Source: Bifidobacterium avesanii
GTDB lineage: Bacteria; Actinomycetota; Actinomycetes; Actinomycetales; Bifidobacteriaceae
Length of the DNA: 64,000 bases
Assembly (NCBI RefSeq): GCF_009299475.1
Contig: NZ_WBSN01000004.1
Coordinates: forward strand, 62,001 to 126,000
Direction: 5' to 3'
Part shown: positions 1-11,490 of the stretch, in pieces
How the letters are laid out: each line of letters starts with the position of its first letter
How positions within the stretch are numbered: the stretch's first letter is position 1
Notes under the pieces: model-generated
Told to the model about the DNA's origin: nothing
Database searches by the model: none
What the model saw: only the letters and a program-made list of their open reading frames with translations
Translations under genes and position numbers: made by a program

Positions 1-1
1 G

Positions 2-1585
2 GCGTCGGGCATGCTCGACCTGCCGTTCGCCGATTCGGACATCGAAATCGAGCACGAGGCGGGCATGCGCATCCCGCAGTACTTCGAGGAGCACAGCGAG
101 CGGGCGTTCCGCGAGCTGGAGTGCCGGGTGATCGGCGACCTCATCGACTCGTTCGGCGGCGTGCTGGCCCTCGGCGGCGGCGCGCCCATGTTCGAGGCGA
201 CCCACCGTCTGCTGGAGCGGTACATCGAGGACGGCGGCGAGGTGATCTACCTCGAGGCCGATCCGCGCGAGGCCATGGAGCGCGCCCGCCGCGCCGGGGG
301 ACGCCCCATGCTCGCCGGCGACTCCGACAGGCGCTGGATGGAGCTGTTCGAACAGCGCGACCCGGTGTTCGCCGCGTTGGCGACGAGCCGCGTGGCGACG
401 CACGGATTCACCCCCGCCGGGGCGGCGAGAAAGCTGGTGGACATGATCAACGAACACAAGGTGCACGTGGACGGCAAGGGCATCGAACCGTACGACGTGA
501 CGATCGGCGAGGGCGCGATGAACCATCTCGCGGACGTGCTCGGCAGCAAGCCGGTGCGCGTGGCGCTCATCCACACCACGCCGGTGCAGCGCCATTCCGA
601 CCGCGCCCGCACGCTGCTGCGTCAGGCCGGCTACGAGGTGAGCGACATCGTCATCCCCGACGCCGAGCGCGGCAAGACCATCGAGGTCGCCAACGGCATC
701 TGGCAGCGGCTCGGCGAGGAGGGCTTCACCCGCTCCGACGCGGTCGTGGGACTCGGCGGGGGAGCGGCGACCGACCTCGCCGGCTTCGTGGCCGCCACGT
801 GGATGCGCGGCATCCGCTACGTCAACTGCCCCACGTCGCTGCTCGCCATGGTGGACGCCTCCACCGGCGGCAAGACCGGCATCAACACGCCGCAGGGCAA
901 GAACCTCGTCGGCTCGTTCTACACGCCCGCCGGCGTGCTCGCGGACCTCAAGACCCTGGGCTCGCTGCCCAACGACATCTTCATCGAGGGCCTCGGCGAG
1001 GTGGCCAAGTCGGGCTTCATCAAGGATCAGGCCATCCTGAGCATCCTCGAGGCGCACGCGGACGAGCTGCGCGGCTTCGACGGCGCCTCCTTCGGCTCGG
1101 GTCCGTCCGATTCCGGCGCGGGCTCCTCCGGCGATCTGGAGGACATCGTCGCGCAGCTCATCGAGCGCACGGTCATGGTCAAGGCCTACCACGTCTCCGC
1201 CGACCTCAGGGAGGCCGGCCTGCGCGAGTTCCTCAACTACGGCCACACGCTGGGTCACGCGATCGAGAAGCTAGAGCACTTCCGCTGGCGCCACGGCAAC
1301 GCGGTCGCGGTCGGCATGGTGTACGCGGCCGAGCTCGCGCACCTCGTGGGCTACATCGACCAGGATCTGGTCGACTACCACCGCGCGCTGCTGAGTTCGC
1401 TGGGCCTGCCCACCTCGTGGAACGGCGGCTCGTTCGAGGACGTGCTCGCGCTCATGCACCGCGACAAGAAGGCCCGCGGCAACACGCTGCGCTTCGTGGT
1501 CCTCAAGGGCATCGGGCAGCCGGTGCACCTCGACGACCCGCCCGCGGACGCCGTCGAGGAGGCGTTCCGCCGCATCAGCCGGTAG
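2..1585 (+). CDS. aroKB: Bifunctional shikimate kinase / 3-dehydroquinate synthase (5' end outside window)
   Basis: Two shikimate-pathway enzymes in one chain: phosphorylation of shikimate and cyclisation of DAHP to 3-dehydroquinate, both cytosolic. The reading frame is already open at base 2, and the text begins after the kinase P-loop, so the first few dozen residues lie outside the window. The kinase part (to about residue 155) shows the DSDIEIE substrate region and GGGAP. The synthase part (from about 160) shows [28 protein letters not shown], and the metal-ligand regions [19 protein letters not shown] and RHGNAV. A Ser/Gly-rich insert near residues 360-380 ([13 protein letters not shown]) is probably a loop. 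aroQ follows on the same strand. Confident family call; only the N-terminus is missing. Confidence 0.95.
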   Translation, partial: ASGMLDLPFADSDIEIEHEAGMRIPQYFEEHSERAFRELECRVIGDLIDSFGGVLALGGGAPMFEATHRLLERYIEDGGEVIYLEADPREAMERARRAGGRPMLAGDSDRRWMELFEQRDPVFAALATSRVATHGFTPAGAARKLVDMINEHKVHVDGKGIEPYDVTIGEGAMNHLADVLGSKPVRVALIHTTPVQRHSDRARTLLRQAGYEVSDIVIPDAERGKTIEVANGIWQRLGEEGFTRSDAVVGLGGGAATDLAGFVAATWMRGIRYVNCPTSLLAMVDASTGGKTGINTPQGKNLVGSFYTPAGVLADLKTLGSLPNDIFIEGLGEVAKSGFIKDQAILSILEAHADELRGFDGASFGSGPSDSGAGSSGDLEDIVAQLIERTVMVKAYHVSADLREAGLREFLNYGHTLGHAIEKLEHFRWRHGNAVAVGMVYAAELAHLVGYIDQDLVDYHRALLSSLGLPTSWNGGSFEDVLALMHRDKKARGNTLRFVVLKGIGQPVHLDDPPADAVEEAFRRISR

Positions 1586-1642
1586 GACAGGGCGCCGGTG
1601 CCGGGCGCTGCCGTCCGCTGTCCGTTGTCCGTTGCGCTTTCG

Positions 1643-1748
1643 ATCGTCGCACCGGTCGCCTGCGCAAGCGGTGCGTCACTTGGTGCGGAGGTGGGCGTGG
1701 CATACGTCTGACGCGCGGCACCTGCCGTCATGCGACCGGTGCGACGAT
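1643..1748. repeat. Solo inverted-repeat element between aroKB and aroQ
   Basis: A perfect 17-bp inverted repeat: ATCGTCGCACCGGTCGC at 1643-1659 and its reverse complement at 1732-1748, 72 bp apart. Each arm has ACCGGT, itself palindromic, near its middle. The arms are not followed by T runs, so this is not an obvious terminator. It occupies the 369-base gap before aroQ, which holds no credible gene; the last 30 bases contain the aroQ ribosome binding site (AAGGAG). It resembles the gene-less inverted repeats near 9.5 and 33.2 kb in design but not in sequence. Confidence 0.6.
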
Positions 1749-1954
1749 GGCCGCGGAGCCGGTCGCCTCGGCGGCGACGGCGTGGCGCCCGTGCCGCCCG
1801 CCGTGCATCGATCGGTGGTCCATGACCGGCAATCGGCGCACGGTGGGCGCGGCCGTCCGACCGTCCCGTTTTCCCATCCCCCCATCCGTCATCTTCCTGT
1901 CCCATCCACTCCGATTCCGCCTTTCCCCATCCATCCAGCCAAGGAGCATCCATC

Positions 1955-2401
1955 ATGACCAAAGTCATCGTCGTCAACGGTCCGAACCTCGGTCGCCTCG
2001 GCGTCCGCCAGCCCGACGTCTACGGCCGTCAGGACCTCGAAACCCTGCGTCGCCTGTGCGCCGAGTGGGGCGCCGCGCTCGGTCTGGACGTGGAGGTGCG
2101 CCAGACCGACGACGAGGCCGAGATGGTCCGCTGGATGCATCAGGCCGCCGACGAGAAAACGCCCGTCGTCATGAACCCCGCCGCGTTCACCCACTACTCG
2201 TACGCGCTGGCTGACGCCGCGCACATGGTCGGCGACGCGGGTCTGCCCCTCATCGAGGTGCACATCTCCAATCCGTCCGCGCGCGACGAGTTCCGCAAGC
2301 GCTCGGTCATCAGCCCCGTCGCCACCGGCACCATCACCGGCATGGGCTTCTACGGCTACAAGCTCGCCCTCGACGCCGTCGCCCACCTCATCGCGGCCTG
2401 A
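1955..2401 (+). CDS. aroQ: Type II 3-dehydroquinate dehydratase
   Basis: Converts 3-dehydroquinate to 3-dehydroshikimate, the step after the AroB activity encoded just upstream. At 148 aa it has the normal length for the small dodecameric type II enzyme. Visible motifs are NGPNLGRLG and VYG at the N-terminus (the catalytic Tyr region), NPAAFTHYSYALADA in the middle (active-site Asn and His), and EVHISNPSARDEFR followed by GFYGYKLAL near the C-terminus. The ATG is preceded by AAGGAG at a good distance. The context (aroKB then aroQ) fits a local shikimate-pathway cluster. Confidence 0.95.
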   Translation: MTKVIVVNGPNLGRLGVRQPDVYGRQDLETLRRLCAEWGAALGLDVEVRQTDDEAEMVRWMHQAADEKTPVVMNPAAFTHYSYALADAAHMVGDAGLPLIEVHISNPSARDEFRKRSVISPVATGTITGMGFYGYKLALDAVAHLIAA

Positions 2402-2595
2402 TACGGCGCCGTTCCCGTCGTTCTCGCCGTCGGCCGACGGTAACCATGCCGACTGAATCGTCGACGCTGCCGGATGAAGTGCGTCGTCGGGCGACGTGCC
2501 CGATACCCGTCCCTCGATGGAATGCCTTTCGTATTCGGACTCCGCCTGCAACTTGAGAACGACGAACGGTCTCCGTATCCTTTCAACGTCCGCTG

Positions 2596-2715
2596 CGTAT
2601 ACGCGTATACGATGTAGACGCCGAAAATCGTCCCTCAAGGTATTTTTCGTATACGCGTATATGCGGAAGACCTCGAAAGACCGCGATAGGAGTCTGCCCC
2701 GTATACGCGTATACG
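2596..2715. repeat. Three palindromes at exact 52-bp spacing (repeat family A)
   Basis: GTATACGCGTATAC occurs at 2597-2610 and 2701-2714, with a near copy (last base changed) at 2649-2662. The starts are exactly 52 bp apart. The core extends to the 16-bp palindrome CGTATACGCGTATACG in copies 1 and 3. Weak similarity continues between palindromes 1 and 2 (a GA..AGAC..CGAAA pattern at equal offsets), so the units are degenerate tandem repeats rather than isolated sites. They fill most of the 425-base gap between aroQ and the 3' end of the minus-strand nuclease gene. I see no other gene or terminator there. Confidence 0.8.
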
Positions 2716-2826
2716 GAAATGACGTATAGGCCGCTTCCGACATGCGCGGATGCGACACGGTATGCCGGGACGGGGATGACGGTATGCACGCTTTTTAAGC
2801 CGGCATGGAATCACAACCGTCGACAG

Positions 2827-3783
2827 TCATCTTATTGATCGGGGAATGCCGGCTTCGAGGAGCTTCTGGACGAGTCGTTCGGGATGCAGGATGTCCTCAT
2901 ATTCCAAACGGACGATGACGGTGACGCCTTGAGCACGCAGATGGTCCTCGCGTCTGCGCTCCGCGTGCACGGCGGCTTGGATGGTACGCCGGCTGGAACC
3001 CTGCTGCATGACGTATTTTTCCATGCCGTCGTATTCCGCGACGATCAGACCTTGCGACAAGTGCCATGAGAAGTCCGTTCGATATGGTCCCATGGGATTG
3101 TCCGGGTTGTTGAACGGTCGTTGCAGTTGCGGAATAAGAAAGCCGTTGGAGATGATGAGTGCGCGGATGGTTGATTCCCCGCCGTTTTCACTGAGCGGAT
3201 CGGCGTAGTCGCATACGCGGGAGATTCGCCCCGAATCAAGACCGGATGCGGCGCCGTTCCTGCGTACGGCGTCAAGATCGACTCCCAGTCTGGCCGCGGC
3301 GTCGAAAATGGGCAGGGCGTCTTGGAATGAGTATCTGGCACCGCAGTCCATCAGCGTGCGCACGGGGTCGGTCACCCGCAAACCGTTGACTTGAACCGTA
3401 GGCACCTTGCGCATGGGAATGCGTATCAAATGACTGCAATCGCTGGATTGGGATGAACGCGGGCTGGCGATGTGGATGGCGCCGTCGGCGTGGAGGGCGT
3501 AGGAGTGGTCGTAGCCGTGGATGGCTGCGGCGGTCGGGCCGGCGAAGACCCAGCGGGGATGGAGGATCGCGAGGGCGCGGGCGGCGTGGAGCGTCCGTTC
3601 GATCGGGGTGAGCGCGTCCCAGCGGTCCCGGCGCGCGTATATGCCGCGATAGGGCATGACCAGCGCGTCGTTGCGGGCGCGCAGGGCGAGGCCGCGGCGG
3701 TCGGCGGGGTTGAGGCCGACCGCGCAATGCCCGTCGCGCTGGGATTCGTCCAGCAGCCGTTCGATTCGCGGATTGCTGCGCAT
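2827..3783 (-). CDS. Predicted AbiEi-like / DUF559-like nuclease, copy A
   Basis: A 318-aa protein of unproven function and one of four paralogues in this window (others at 20.2, 41.5 and 59.6 kb). The N-terminal half resembles AbiEi-type proteins, which carry a winged helix. The C-terminal third holds a set of acidic residues shared by all four: ENGGES, then YRTDFSW, then VAEYDG..KY, then AERRRED and VIVRL. This layout is like Vsr/DUF559 nucleases of the PD-(D/E)XK type. The family assignment is from memory and inference. I chose the ATG at 3783 because copy D starts at the equivalent MRxNPRIERL. It is read away from pyrG, with three 52-bp-spaced palindromes beyond its stop codon. Closest relative in the window is copy D. 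Confidence 0.75.
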   Translation of the reverse strand: MRSNPRIERLLDESQRDGHCAVGLNPADRRGLALRARNDALVMPYRGIYARRDRWDALTPIERTLHAARALAILHPRWVFAGPTAAAIHGYDHSYALHADGAIHIASPRSSQSSDCSHLIRIPMRKVPTVQVNGLRVTDPVRTLMDCGARYSFQDALPIFDAAARLGVDLDAVRRNGAASGLDSGRISRVCDYADPLSENGGESTIRALIISNGFLIPQLQRPFNNPDNPMGPYRTDFSWHLSQGLIVAEYDGMEKYVMQQGSSRRTIQAAVHAERRREDHLRAQGVTVIVRLEYEDILHPERLVQKLLEAGIPRSIR

Positions 3784-3836
3784 GCGGCCCACGGTAGGCG
3801 CGGCGGCCGGGCCGGCGCCAGCGCGACGGCCCGGTG

Positions 3837-3932
3837 TGGTCGAACGTGGCCCCCGGTCGCGGGCGTTCGGGCGTGTCGGCGGGCGGTGAGTGGACAACGC
3901 CGTGGATGCAGGCATGCCGGTGGTCGAACGTG
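3837..3932. promoter_or_regulatory. Upstream region shared by nuclease copies A and D, with a repeated 12-mer
   Basis: TGGTCGAACGTG occurs at 3837-3848 and again at 3921-3932, 84 bp apart, just upstream of copy A. Read in the gene's direction this DNA aligns with the region upstream of copy D, including GACACGCCCGAAC and CACGTTCG followed by CGGCTGGCG-like sequence. The similarity shows that the two copies were duplicated with their 5' flank, or that the flank is under selection. Whether it is a promoter or operator cannot be told from the sequence alone. Confidence 0.4.
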
Positions 3933-3979
3933 CGCCGCGGAACACGCCGCGTCATGTGCGGATGATAGGCTGAAGTTCC

Positions 3980-5638
<1,659 letters not shown>

Positions 5639-5668
5639 ACCGACGGGTGAACCGATAGAACGCACATG

Positions 5669-5724
5669 AAACTCCTTCCCCGAACGCATGCGCCCGGAGG
5701 CCATGTCAAGGGGAGGGAGTTTTT
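5669..5724 (+). terminator. Intrinsic terminator after pyrG
   Basis: Inverted arms AAACTCCTTCCCC (5669-5681) and GGGGAGGGAGTTT (5710-5722) form a strong stem ending in a T run. It sits 30 bases after the pyrG stop. The 170 bases that follow, up to sufB, should hold the suf promoter; I could not pick a clear -35/-10 pair. Confidence 0.85.
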
Positions 5725-5897
5725 GCTATGCCCCGCCGGATCGCCGTCCCGCCGTTCGCGCGGTACCGTTACCTTGCTCACAGTTGCCCGCGGATTGGAT
5801 TTGCCCACGGCAATATCGTGCGCGATCGGTGGCGCAGGGCCATGCGTTCTGTTAGGTTTGCGTAGGACCGTGAAAAGAAACTGGAGGCAAAACGCAG

Positions 5898-7394
5898 GTG
5901 AGTGACGAAACAACGCCAAACGCCGCGTCGGACGTGGAGATGAGCCAGTACGTGGCCGACCGCTCCCGCGTCAACGAGGAAAAGATCAAGAAGGATGACG
6001 AGATCATCCAGCAGTTCGGCGACTACAACTACGGCTGGCACGATTCCGACGCCGCCGGCGAGGCCGCCAAGAAGGGCATCGACGAGAACGTCGTGCGCGC
6101 CATCAGCGCCGACAAGCACGAGCCGCAGTGGATGCTTGACATGAGGCTGCGCGGCTACCGCGCCTTCCTCGACAAGCCCATGCCCAAGTGGGGCGTGGAC
6201 CTGAGCGGCTTCAACGCCGACGACTTCAAGTACTACGTGAAGCCCGTGGACAAGCAGGCCAAGAGCTGGGACGAGCTGCCCGACGACATCCGCAAGACGT
6301 ACGACAAGCTCGGCATCCCCGAGGCCGAGAAGAAGCGCCTCGTCTCCGGCGTGGCCGCGCAGTACGAGTCCGAGGTGATCTACAACTCCATCCAGGAGGA
6401 TCTCGCCAAGCAGGGCGTGATCTTCGTGGACACCGACACCGCCGTGCGCGAGTACCCGGATCTGGTCCGCAAGTACTTCGGCACCGTGGTGAGCCCCGAG
6501 GACAACAAGTTCGGCGCCCTCAACACCGCCGCGTGGTCCGGCGGCTCGTTCGTGTACGTGCCGAAGGGCGTGCACGTGGACATCCCGCTGCAGGCGTACT
6601 TCCGCATCAACACGCCGAACATGGGCCAGTTCGAACGCACGCTGATCATCGCCGACGAGGGCTCCTACGTGCACTACGTGGAGGGCTGCACCGCCCCGAT
6701 CTACTCCACCGACTCGCTGCACGCGGCCATCGTGGAGATCATCGTCGAGAAGCACGCCCGCGTGCGCTACACCACCGTGCAGAACTGGTCGAACAACGTG
6801 TACAACCTCGTCACCCAGCGCGCCTACGTGCGCGAGGGCGGCACCATGGAATGGGTGGACGGCAACATCGGCTCCAAGGCCACCATGAAGTACCCGGCCT
6901 GCATCCTCGCCGAGCCTTACGCCAAGGCCAGCACCATGTCCCTCGGCTTCGCCGGCAAGGGCCAGTACCAGGACACCGGCGCGAAGATGATCCACCTCGC
7001 CCCGCACACCAGCTCCACCATCGTCGCGAAGTCCATCTCCCGCGGCGGCGGCCGCTCCGCGTACCGCGGCCTCGTCAAGATCGTCAAGGGCGCGTACGGC
7101 TCCTCGAACTCCACGGTGTGCGACGCGCTGCTCGTGGACGACTACTCCCGCTCCGACACGTACCCGCATGTGGACGTGCGCGAGGACGACGTCTCCATGG
7201 CCCACGAGGCCACCGTCTCCAAGGTCTCCGAGGACCAGCTGTTCTACCTCATGAGCCGAGGGCTCACCGAGGAGGAGGCCATGGGCATGATCGTGCGCGG
7301 CTTCGTCGAGCCGATCTCGCGCGAGCTGCCGATGGAGTACGCGCTCGAATTGAACCGTTTGGTCGAATTGCAGATGGAAGGATCGGTGGGCTGA
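5898..7394 (+). CDS. sufB: Fe-S cluster scaffold subunit SufB
   Basis: Core subunit of the SufBCD scaffold on which Fe-S clusters are built in the cytosol. At 498 aa it has the normal size. It has the family blocks [26 protein letters not shown] in the middle, [11 protein letters not shown] (conserved Cys), and [20 protein letters not shown] at the C-terminus. The start is a GTG at 5898 preceded by GGAGG at 5883-5887. It is the first gene of a six-gene operon; sufD begins 3 bases after its stop. No SufR/IscR-type repressor gene lies upstream, where pyrG sits instead. Confidence 0.96.
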   Translation: MSDETTPNAASDVEMSQYVADRSRVNEEKIKKDDEIIQQFGDYNYGWHDSDAAGEAAKKGIDENVVRAISADKHEPQWMLDMRLRGYRAFLDKPMPKWGVDLSGFNADDFKYYVKPVDKQAKSWDELPDDIRKTYDKLGIPEAEKKRLVSGVAAQYESEVIYNSIQEDLAKQGVIFVDTDTAVREYPDLVRKYFGTVVSPEDNKFGALNTAAWSGGSFVYVPKGVHVDIPLQAYFRINTPNMGQFERTLIIADEGSYVHYVEGCTAPIYSTDSLHAAIVEIIVEKHARVRYTTVQNWSNNVYNLVTQRAYVREGGTMEWVDGNIGSKATMKYPACILAEPYAKASTMSLGFAGKGQYQDTGAKMIHLAPHTSSTIVAKSISRGGGRSAYRGLVKIVKGAYGSSNSTVCDALLVDDYSRSDTYPHVDVREDDVSMAHEATVSKVSEDQLFYLMSRGLTEEEAMGMIVRGFVEPISRELPMEYALELNRLVELQMEGSVG

Positions 7395-7397
7395 TCC

Positions 7398-8621
7398 ATG
7401 GCGGACAACAAGGAAATCAACATTCCGGTGGCGGATCCGAACGATCCGTACGCGGTGCCGGCGGCCATGCCGTCGAGCGCCGACCGCGCGCCGCGCTCCT
7501 TCGACGTGGCCGCGTTCCCCGAGCCGGCGAAGAACCAGGACGAGTGGCGCTACACGCCGCTTGAGCGCATCGACGAGTTCTTCGAGCCGTTCGCCCCGAG
7601 CGGCGAGACCGAGGTCTCCGTCGCCATGATCGACGGCTCCGCGCCGGCCGAGGGCGTCACCGTGCGCCGCGTCGCCAAGGGCGAGGCGCCCAGCGGTACC
7701 GTGTCCAAGCCGAACGACCGCGTCTCCGCCGTCGAATGGAACTCCGGCGAGGGCGCCACCGTCATCGAGCTGAACGGCGAGATCGCCGCCCCCGTGCTCG
7801 TCAAGGTGCACGGCAACGGCATGGACCTCGACTCCCTGCACCTCGTCGTCTCCGCCGCGGACAAGACGCACGCGGACGTGGTGATCGAGCACGACGGCTC
7901 CGCGCGCCTCGCCGAGGGCGTGGAGATCGTCACCGGCAGGGACAGCCACGTGTCCGTCACCTCCATCCAGGAATGGAACAAGGACGCCAAGCACGTGGGC
8001 AACCATCGCATCCACGTGGGCGAGGGCGCCTCGCTGCGCCACTCCGTCGTCACGCTCGGCGGCGACGTGGTGCGCATCCGCATGGACCAGGACTTCGGCG
8101 GCGAGCAGGGCGAGCTCAACATGCTCGGCATCTACTTCGTCGACCCCGGCGAGCACATCGAGCACCGCACGATGGTCGTCCACAACCACCCCGACTGCAA
8201 GTCCCGCGTGGTCTACAAGGGCGCGCTCGACGGCAAGGGCGCCCACTCCACGTGGGTGGGCAACGCGCTCATCGAGCCGACCGCCCCCGGCACCGACTCG
8301 TACGAGCTCAACCGCAACCTCGTGCTCACCCCGGGCGCCATCGCCGACTCCGAGCCGAACCTCGAGATCGAGAACGGCAACATCATCGGCGCCGGCCACG
8401 CCTCCTCCGTGGGCCGCTTCGACGACGAGGAGCTGTTCTACCTCGAATCCCGCGGCATCCCGGAGACCGAGGCCCGCAAGCTCGTGGTCCGCGGCTTCTT
8501 CGGCGAACTCGTCGAGGAGATCGGCATCCCCGCCATCTCCGAGCACCTCATGAACGTGATCGACCGCCGACTGGCCCGCGGTGAAAGCGACGCCATGGCG
8601 CAGGTCCTCGAAGACAAGTAA
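7398..8621 (+). CDS. sufD: Fe-S cluster assembly protein SufD
   Basis: Partner of SufB in the SufBC2D complex; it is needed for iron entry and complex stability. At 407 aa it has the family C-terminal beta-helix with IENGNIIGAGHASSVGRFDDEELFYL-type sequence (conserved His in GAGHAS) and the end VVRGFFGELVEEIG. The N-terminal 60 residues are the usual poorly conserved helical part with WRYTPLERIDEFF. Start ATG at 7398, three bases after sufB, so the two are almost certainly translated from one message. Confidence 0.95.
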   Translation: MADNKEINIPVADPNDPYAVPAAMPSSADRAPRSFDVAAFPEPAKNQDEWRYTPLERIDEFFEPFAPSGETEVSVAMIDGSAPAEGVTVRRVAKGEAPSGTVSKPNDRVSAVEWNSGEGATVIELNGEIAAPVLVKVHGNGMDLDSLHLVVSAADKTHADVVIEHDGSARLAEGVEIVTGRDSHVSVTSIQEWNKDAKHVGNHRIHVGEGASLRHSVVTLGGDVVRIRMDQDFGGEQGELNMLGIYFVDPGEHIEHRTMVVHNHPDCKSRVVYKGALDGKGAHSTWVGNALIEPTAPGTDSYELNRNLVLTPGAIADSEPNLEIENGNIIGAGHASSVGRFDDEELFYLESRGIPETEARKLVVRGFFGELVEEIGIPAISEHLMNVIDRRLARGESDAMAQVLEDK

Positions 8622-8636
8622 AAGGAGCATTCCACA

Positions 8637-9416
<780 letters not shown>

Positions 9417-9430
9417 CGCTGATCACTTCC

Positions 9431-9517
9431 GCGTCGGATCGGCATGCACGATGCCGGACACACTCGAGGCCGTTCGGTCAAGGCTACGGTCCGGCATCGT
9501 GCATGCCGATCCGACGC
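9431..9517. repeat. Perfect 29-bp inverted repeat inside the suf operon
   Basis: Left arm 9431-9459 and right arm 9489-9517 are exact reverse complements, separated by a 29-base loop, giving a 29-29-29 layout. Each arm holds a smaller palindrome, CGGCAT-GCACG-ATGCCG (or its complement), so the element is two inverted REP-like units. It lies in the 154-base gap between sufC and sufS. No T run follows, so it is more likely a mobile or processing element than a plain terminator, although in RNA it would form a very stable hairpin able to change the sufC/sufS ratio. Confidence 0.85.
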
Positions 9518-9570
9518 TCTGCGAAATACAAGCGGCGACGCGAAATGTCGGATGAAGCGATAGGGGATTG

Positions 9571-10848
9571 ATGATGGTGGATTTTGATGCGATTCGGGCG
9601 CAGTTCCCGATTCTGGACCAGCAGGTGCACGGCCACCCGCTGGTGTACCTGGACTCGGCGGCCACGTCGCAGAAGCCGCAGTGCGTGATCGACGCGGAGT
9701 CGGAGTTCTACCGCACGATCAACGCCGGCGTGCACCGCGGCGCCCACGAGCTCGCCGCGCTGAGCACCGAGGCGTTCGAGGGCGCGCGCGCCAAGGTCGC
9801 GAGGCTCGTCGGCGCCAACGCCGAGGAGGGCAACGAGGAGATCGTCGTCACCGGCGGCGCCACCGCGGGCCTCAACCTGCTGGCCACCGCGTTCGGCAAC
9901 GCGTCGCTGGGACGCGGGGGAGAGGCCGCCAGGCGCTTCGCCCTCAAGCCCGGCGACGAGATCGTCGTCTCCAAGGCCGAGCACCATTCCGTGCTGCTGC
10001 CGTTCCAGGAGCTCGCCTACCGCACCGGCGCCACGCTCAAGTGGTTCGACCTGACCGAGGACGGGCGCATCCGCTCCGACACCGCCGACGAGGTGATCAC
10101 CGAGCGCACCAAGGTCGTCGCCGTCGCCCATGTGGCCAACGTGACCGGCGCGATCACCGATATCGCCCCGATCATCCGCCGCGCGCACGAGGTCGGCGCC
10201 GTGTTCGTGCTCGATGCCTGCCAGTCCGTGCCGCACTTGAAGATCGACTTCCACGCCCTCGACGTGGACTTTGCCGCGTGGAGCGCGCACAAGATGTACG
10301 GACCCACCGGCGTGGGCTTCCTGTACGGCAAGCGCGAGCTGCTCGAGGCGCTGCCGCCGGCCAACTTCGGCGGTTCCATGGTCGAGCTCGCGTGGATGGA
10401 CCAGCCCGCCCAGTACATGGCCCCGCCCGCCCGCTTCGAGGCCGGCACGCAGCCGGTCGCGCAGGTGGTCGCCGCCGGGGTGGCCGCCGACTGGCTCATG
10501 AAGATCGGCATGGAGAACGTGGAGGCGCACGAGCGCACCATCGCCGCCGAACTGCTCAAGCTGGGCGACCTCGACGGCTTCCGCATCCTCGGGCCGCGCG
10601 AGAACGTGGACCGCATCGGCACCGTCGCGTTCGACGTAGCCGGCGTCCACCCGCACGACGTGGGCCAGTACATCGACGCGCAGGGCATCGCCATCCGCGT
10701 GGGCCACCACTGCGCGCAGCCGGTGCACCGCCACTTCGGCCTGTACGCCTCCAACCGAGCCTCCACCGGCGTGTACAACACCGTCGGGGACGCCCGTGCG
10801 CTCGTCGAAGCGGCCAAGGGCGTGCGCAAGTTCTTCGGCGTCGCGTGA
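9571..10848 (+). CDS. sufS: Cysteine desulfurase SufS
   Basis: PLP enzyme that takes sulfur from cysteine as persulfide and passes it to SufU. About 425 aa. The PLP lysine is in WSAHKMYGPTG, the catalytic cysteine in VGHHCAQPVH, and the SRAS-like anchor near the C-terminus reads NRASTGVYNT. ATG at 9571 and ATG at 9574 are both possible; the AGGGG at 9562-9566 fits 9574 slightly better. It lies downstream of the inverted repeat and 51 bases before sufU in the same operon. Confidence 0.95.
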   Translation: MMVDFDAIRAQFPILDQQVHGHPLVYLDSAATSQKPQCVIDAESEFYRTINAGVHRGAHELAALSTEAFEGARAKVARLVGANAEEGNEEIVVTGGATAGLNLLATAFGNASLGRGGEAARRFALKPGDEIVVSKAEHHSVLLPFQELAYRTGATLKWFDLTEDGRIRSDTADEVITERTKVVAVAHVANVTGAITDIAPIIRRAHEVGAVFVLDACQSVPHLKIDFHALDVDFAAWSAHKMYGPTGVGFLYGKRELLEALPPANFGGSMVELAWMDQPAQYMAPPARFEAGTQPVAQVVAAGVAADWLMKIGMENVEAHERTIAAELLKLGDLDGFRILGPRENVDRIGTVAFDVAGVHPHDVGQYIDAQGIAIRVGHHCAQPVHRHFGLYASNRASTGVYNTVGDARALVEAAKGVRKFFGVA

Positions 10849-10899
10849 GCCGGGACGGCGACGGCAGGACGCATCCAACGCAAGCATAACAGGAGCAAC

Positions 10900-11448
10900 A
10901 TGAGTGATTTTGGCATGAGCGGCGACGACCTCGAACAGATGTATCAGGAGGTCATCCTCGAAGCGGCCCGCGATCCGCACGGCAGGGAGCACTTCGCCCC
11001 CGACGCCGCCGTGGAGGGGTCCGCCGCGGCGGAGACCGCCGTCCGCGCGAGCCACGAGTACTGCACGCCGGGCGAGTCCCACCAGTTCAACCCCACCTGC
11101 GGCGATGAGGCGACCGTGCACGTCGAGGTCTCCGACGCCGAGCCGCACACCATCGAGCGGCTCGTGTGGGACGGCCACGGCTGCTCGATCTCGCAGGCCA
11201 GCCTGTCCGTCATGGTCGACCTCGTGGACGGCAAGACCGTGGACGAGGCCATGGAGCTGTTCCGCGACTTCCACGAACTCATGGAGTCGCGCGGCAACGG
11301 CCTGGACGACGACGCCAAGGAGGAGCGGCTCGGCGACGCCGTGGTGTTCCAGGGCGTCTCCAAGTACCCGATGCGCATCAAATGCGCGCTGCTCGGCTGG
11401 GAGGGCATGCGCGACTCGGTCGCCAAGGCCCTCGCGTCCAAGCGGTGA
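10900..11448 (+). CDS. sufU: Zinc-dependent sulfurtransferase SufU
   Basis: Accepts persulfide from SufS and delivers it to SufBCD; Zn-bound in characterised homologues. At 182 aa it has the three cysteine motifs of the family: NPTCGDE near residue 66, GHGCSISQAS near 98, and KCALLGW near 160. The segment between motifs 2 and 3 is long, as in Gram-positive SufU and unlike IscU. The ATG at 10900 follows AGGAG. Confidence 0.93.
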   Translation: MSDFGMSGDDLEQMYQEVILEAARDPHGREHFAPDAAVEGSAAAETAVRASHEYCTPGESHQFNPTCGDEATVHVEVSDAEPHTIERLVWDGHGCSISQASLSVMVDLVDGKTVDEAMELFRDFHELMESRGNGLDDDAKEERLGDAVVFQGVSKYPMRIKCALLGWEGMRDSVAKALASKR

Positions 11449-11490
11449 CGCGGGTAATCTGATAGTGACGTTTGATCGACTGGAGCGAAC

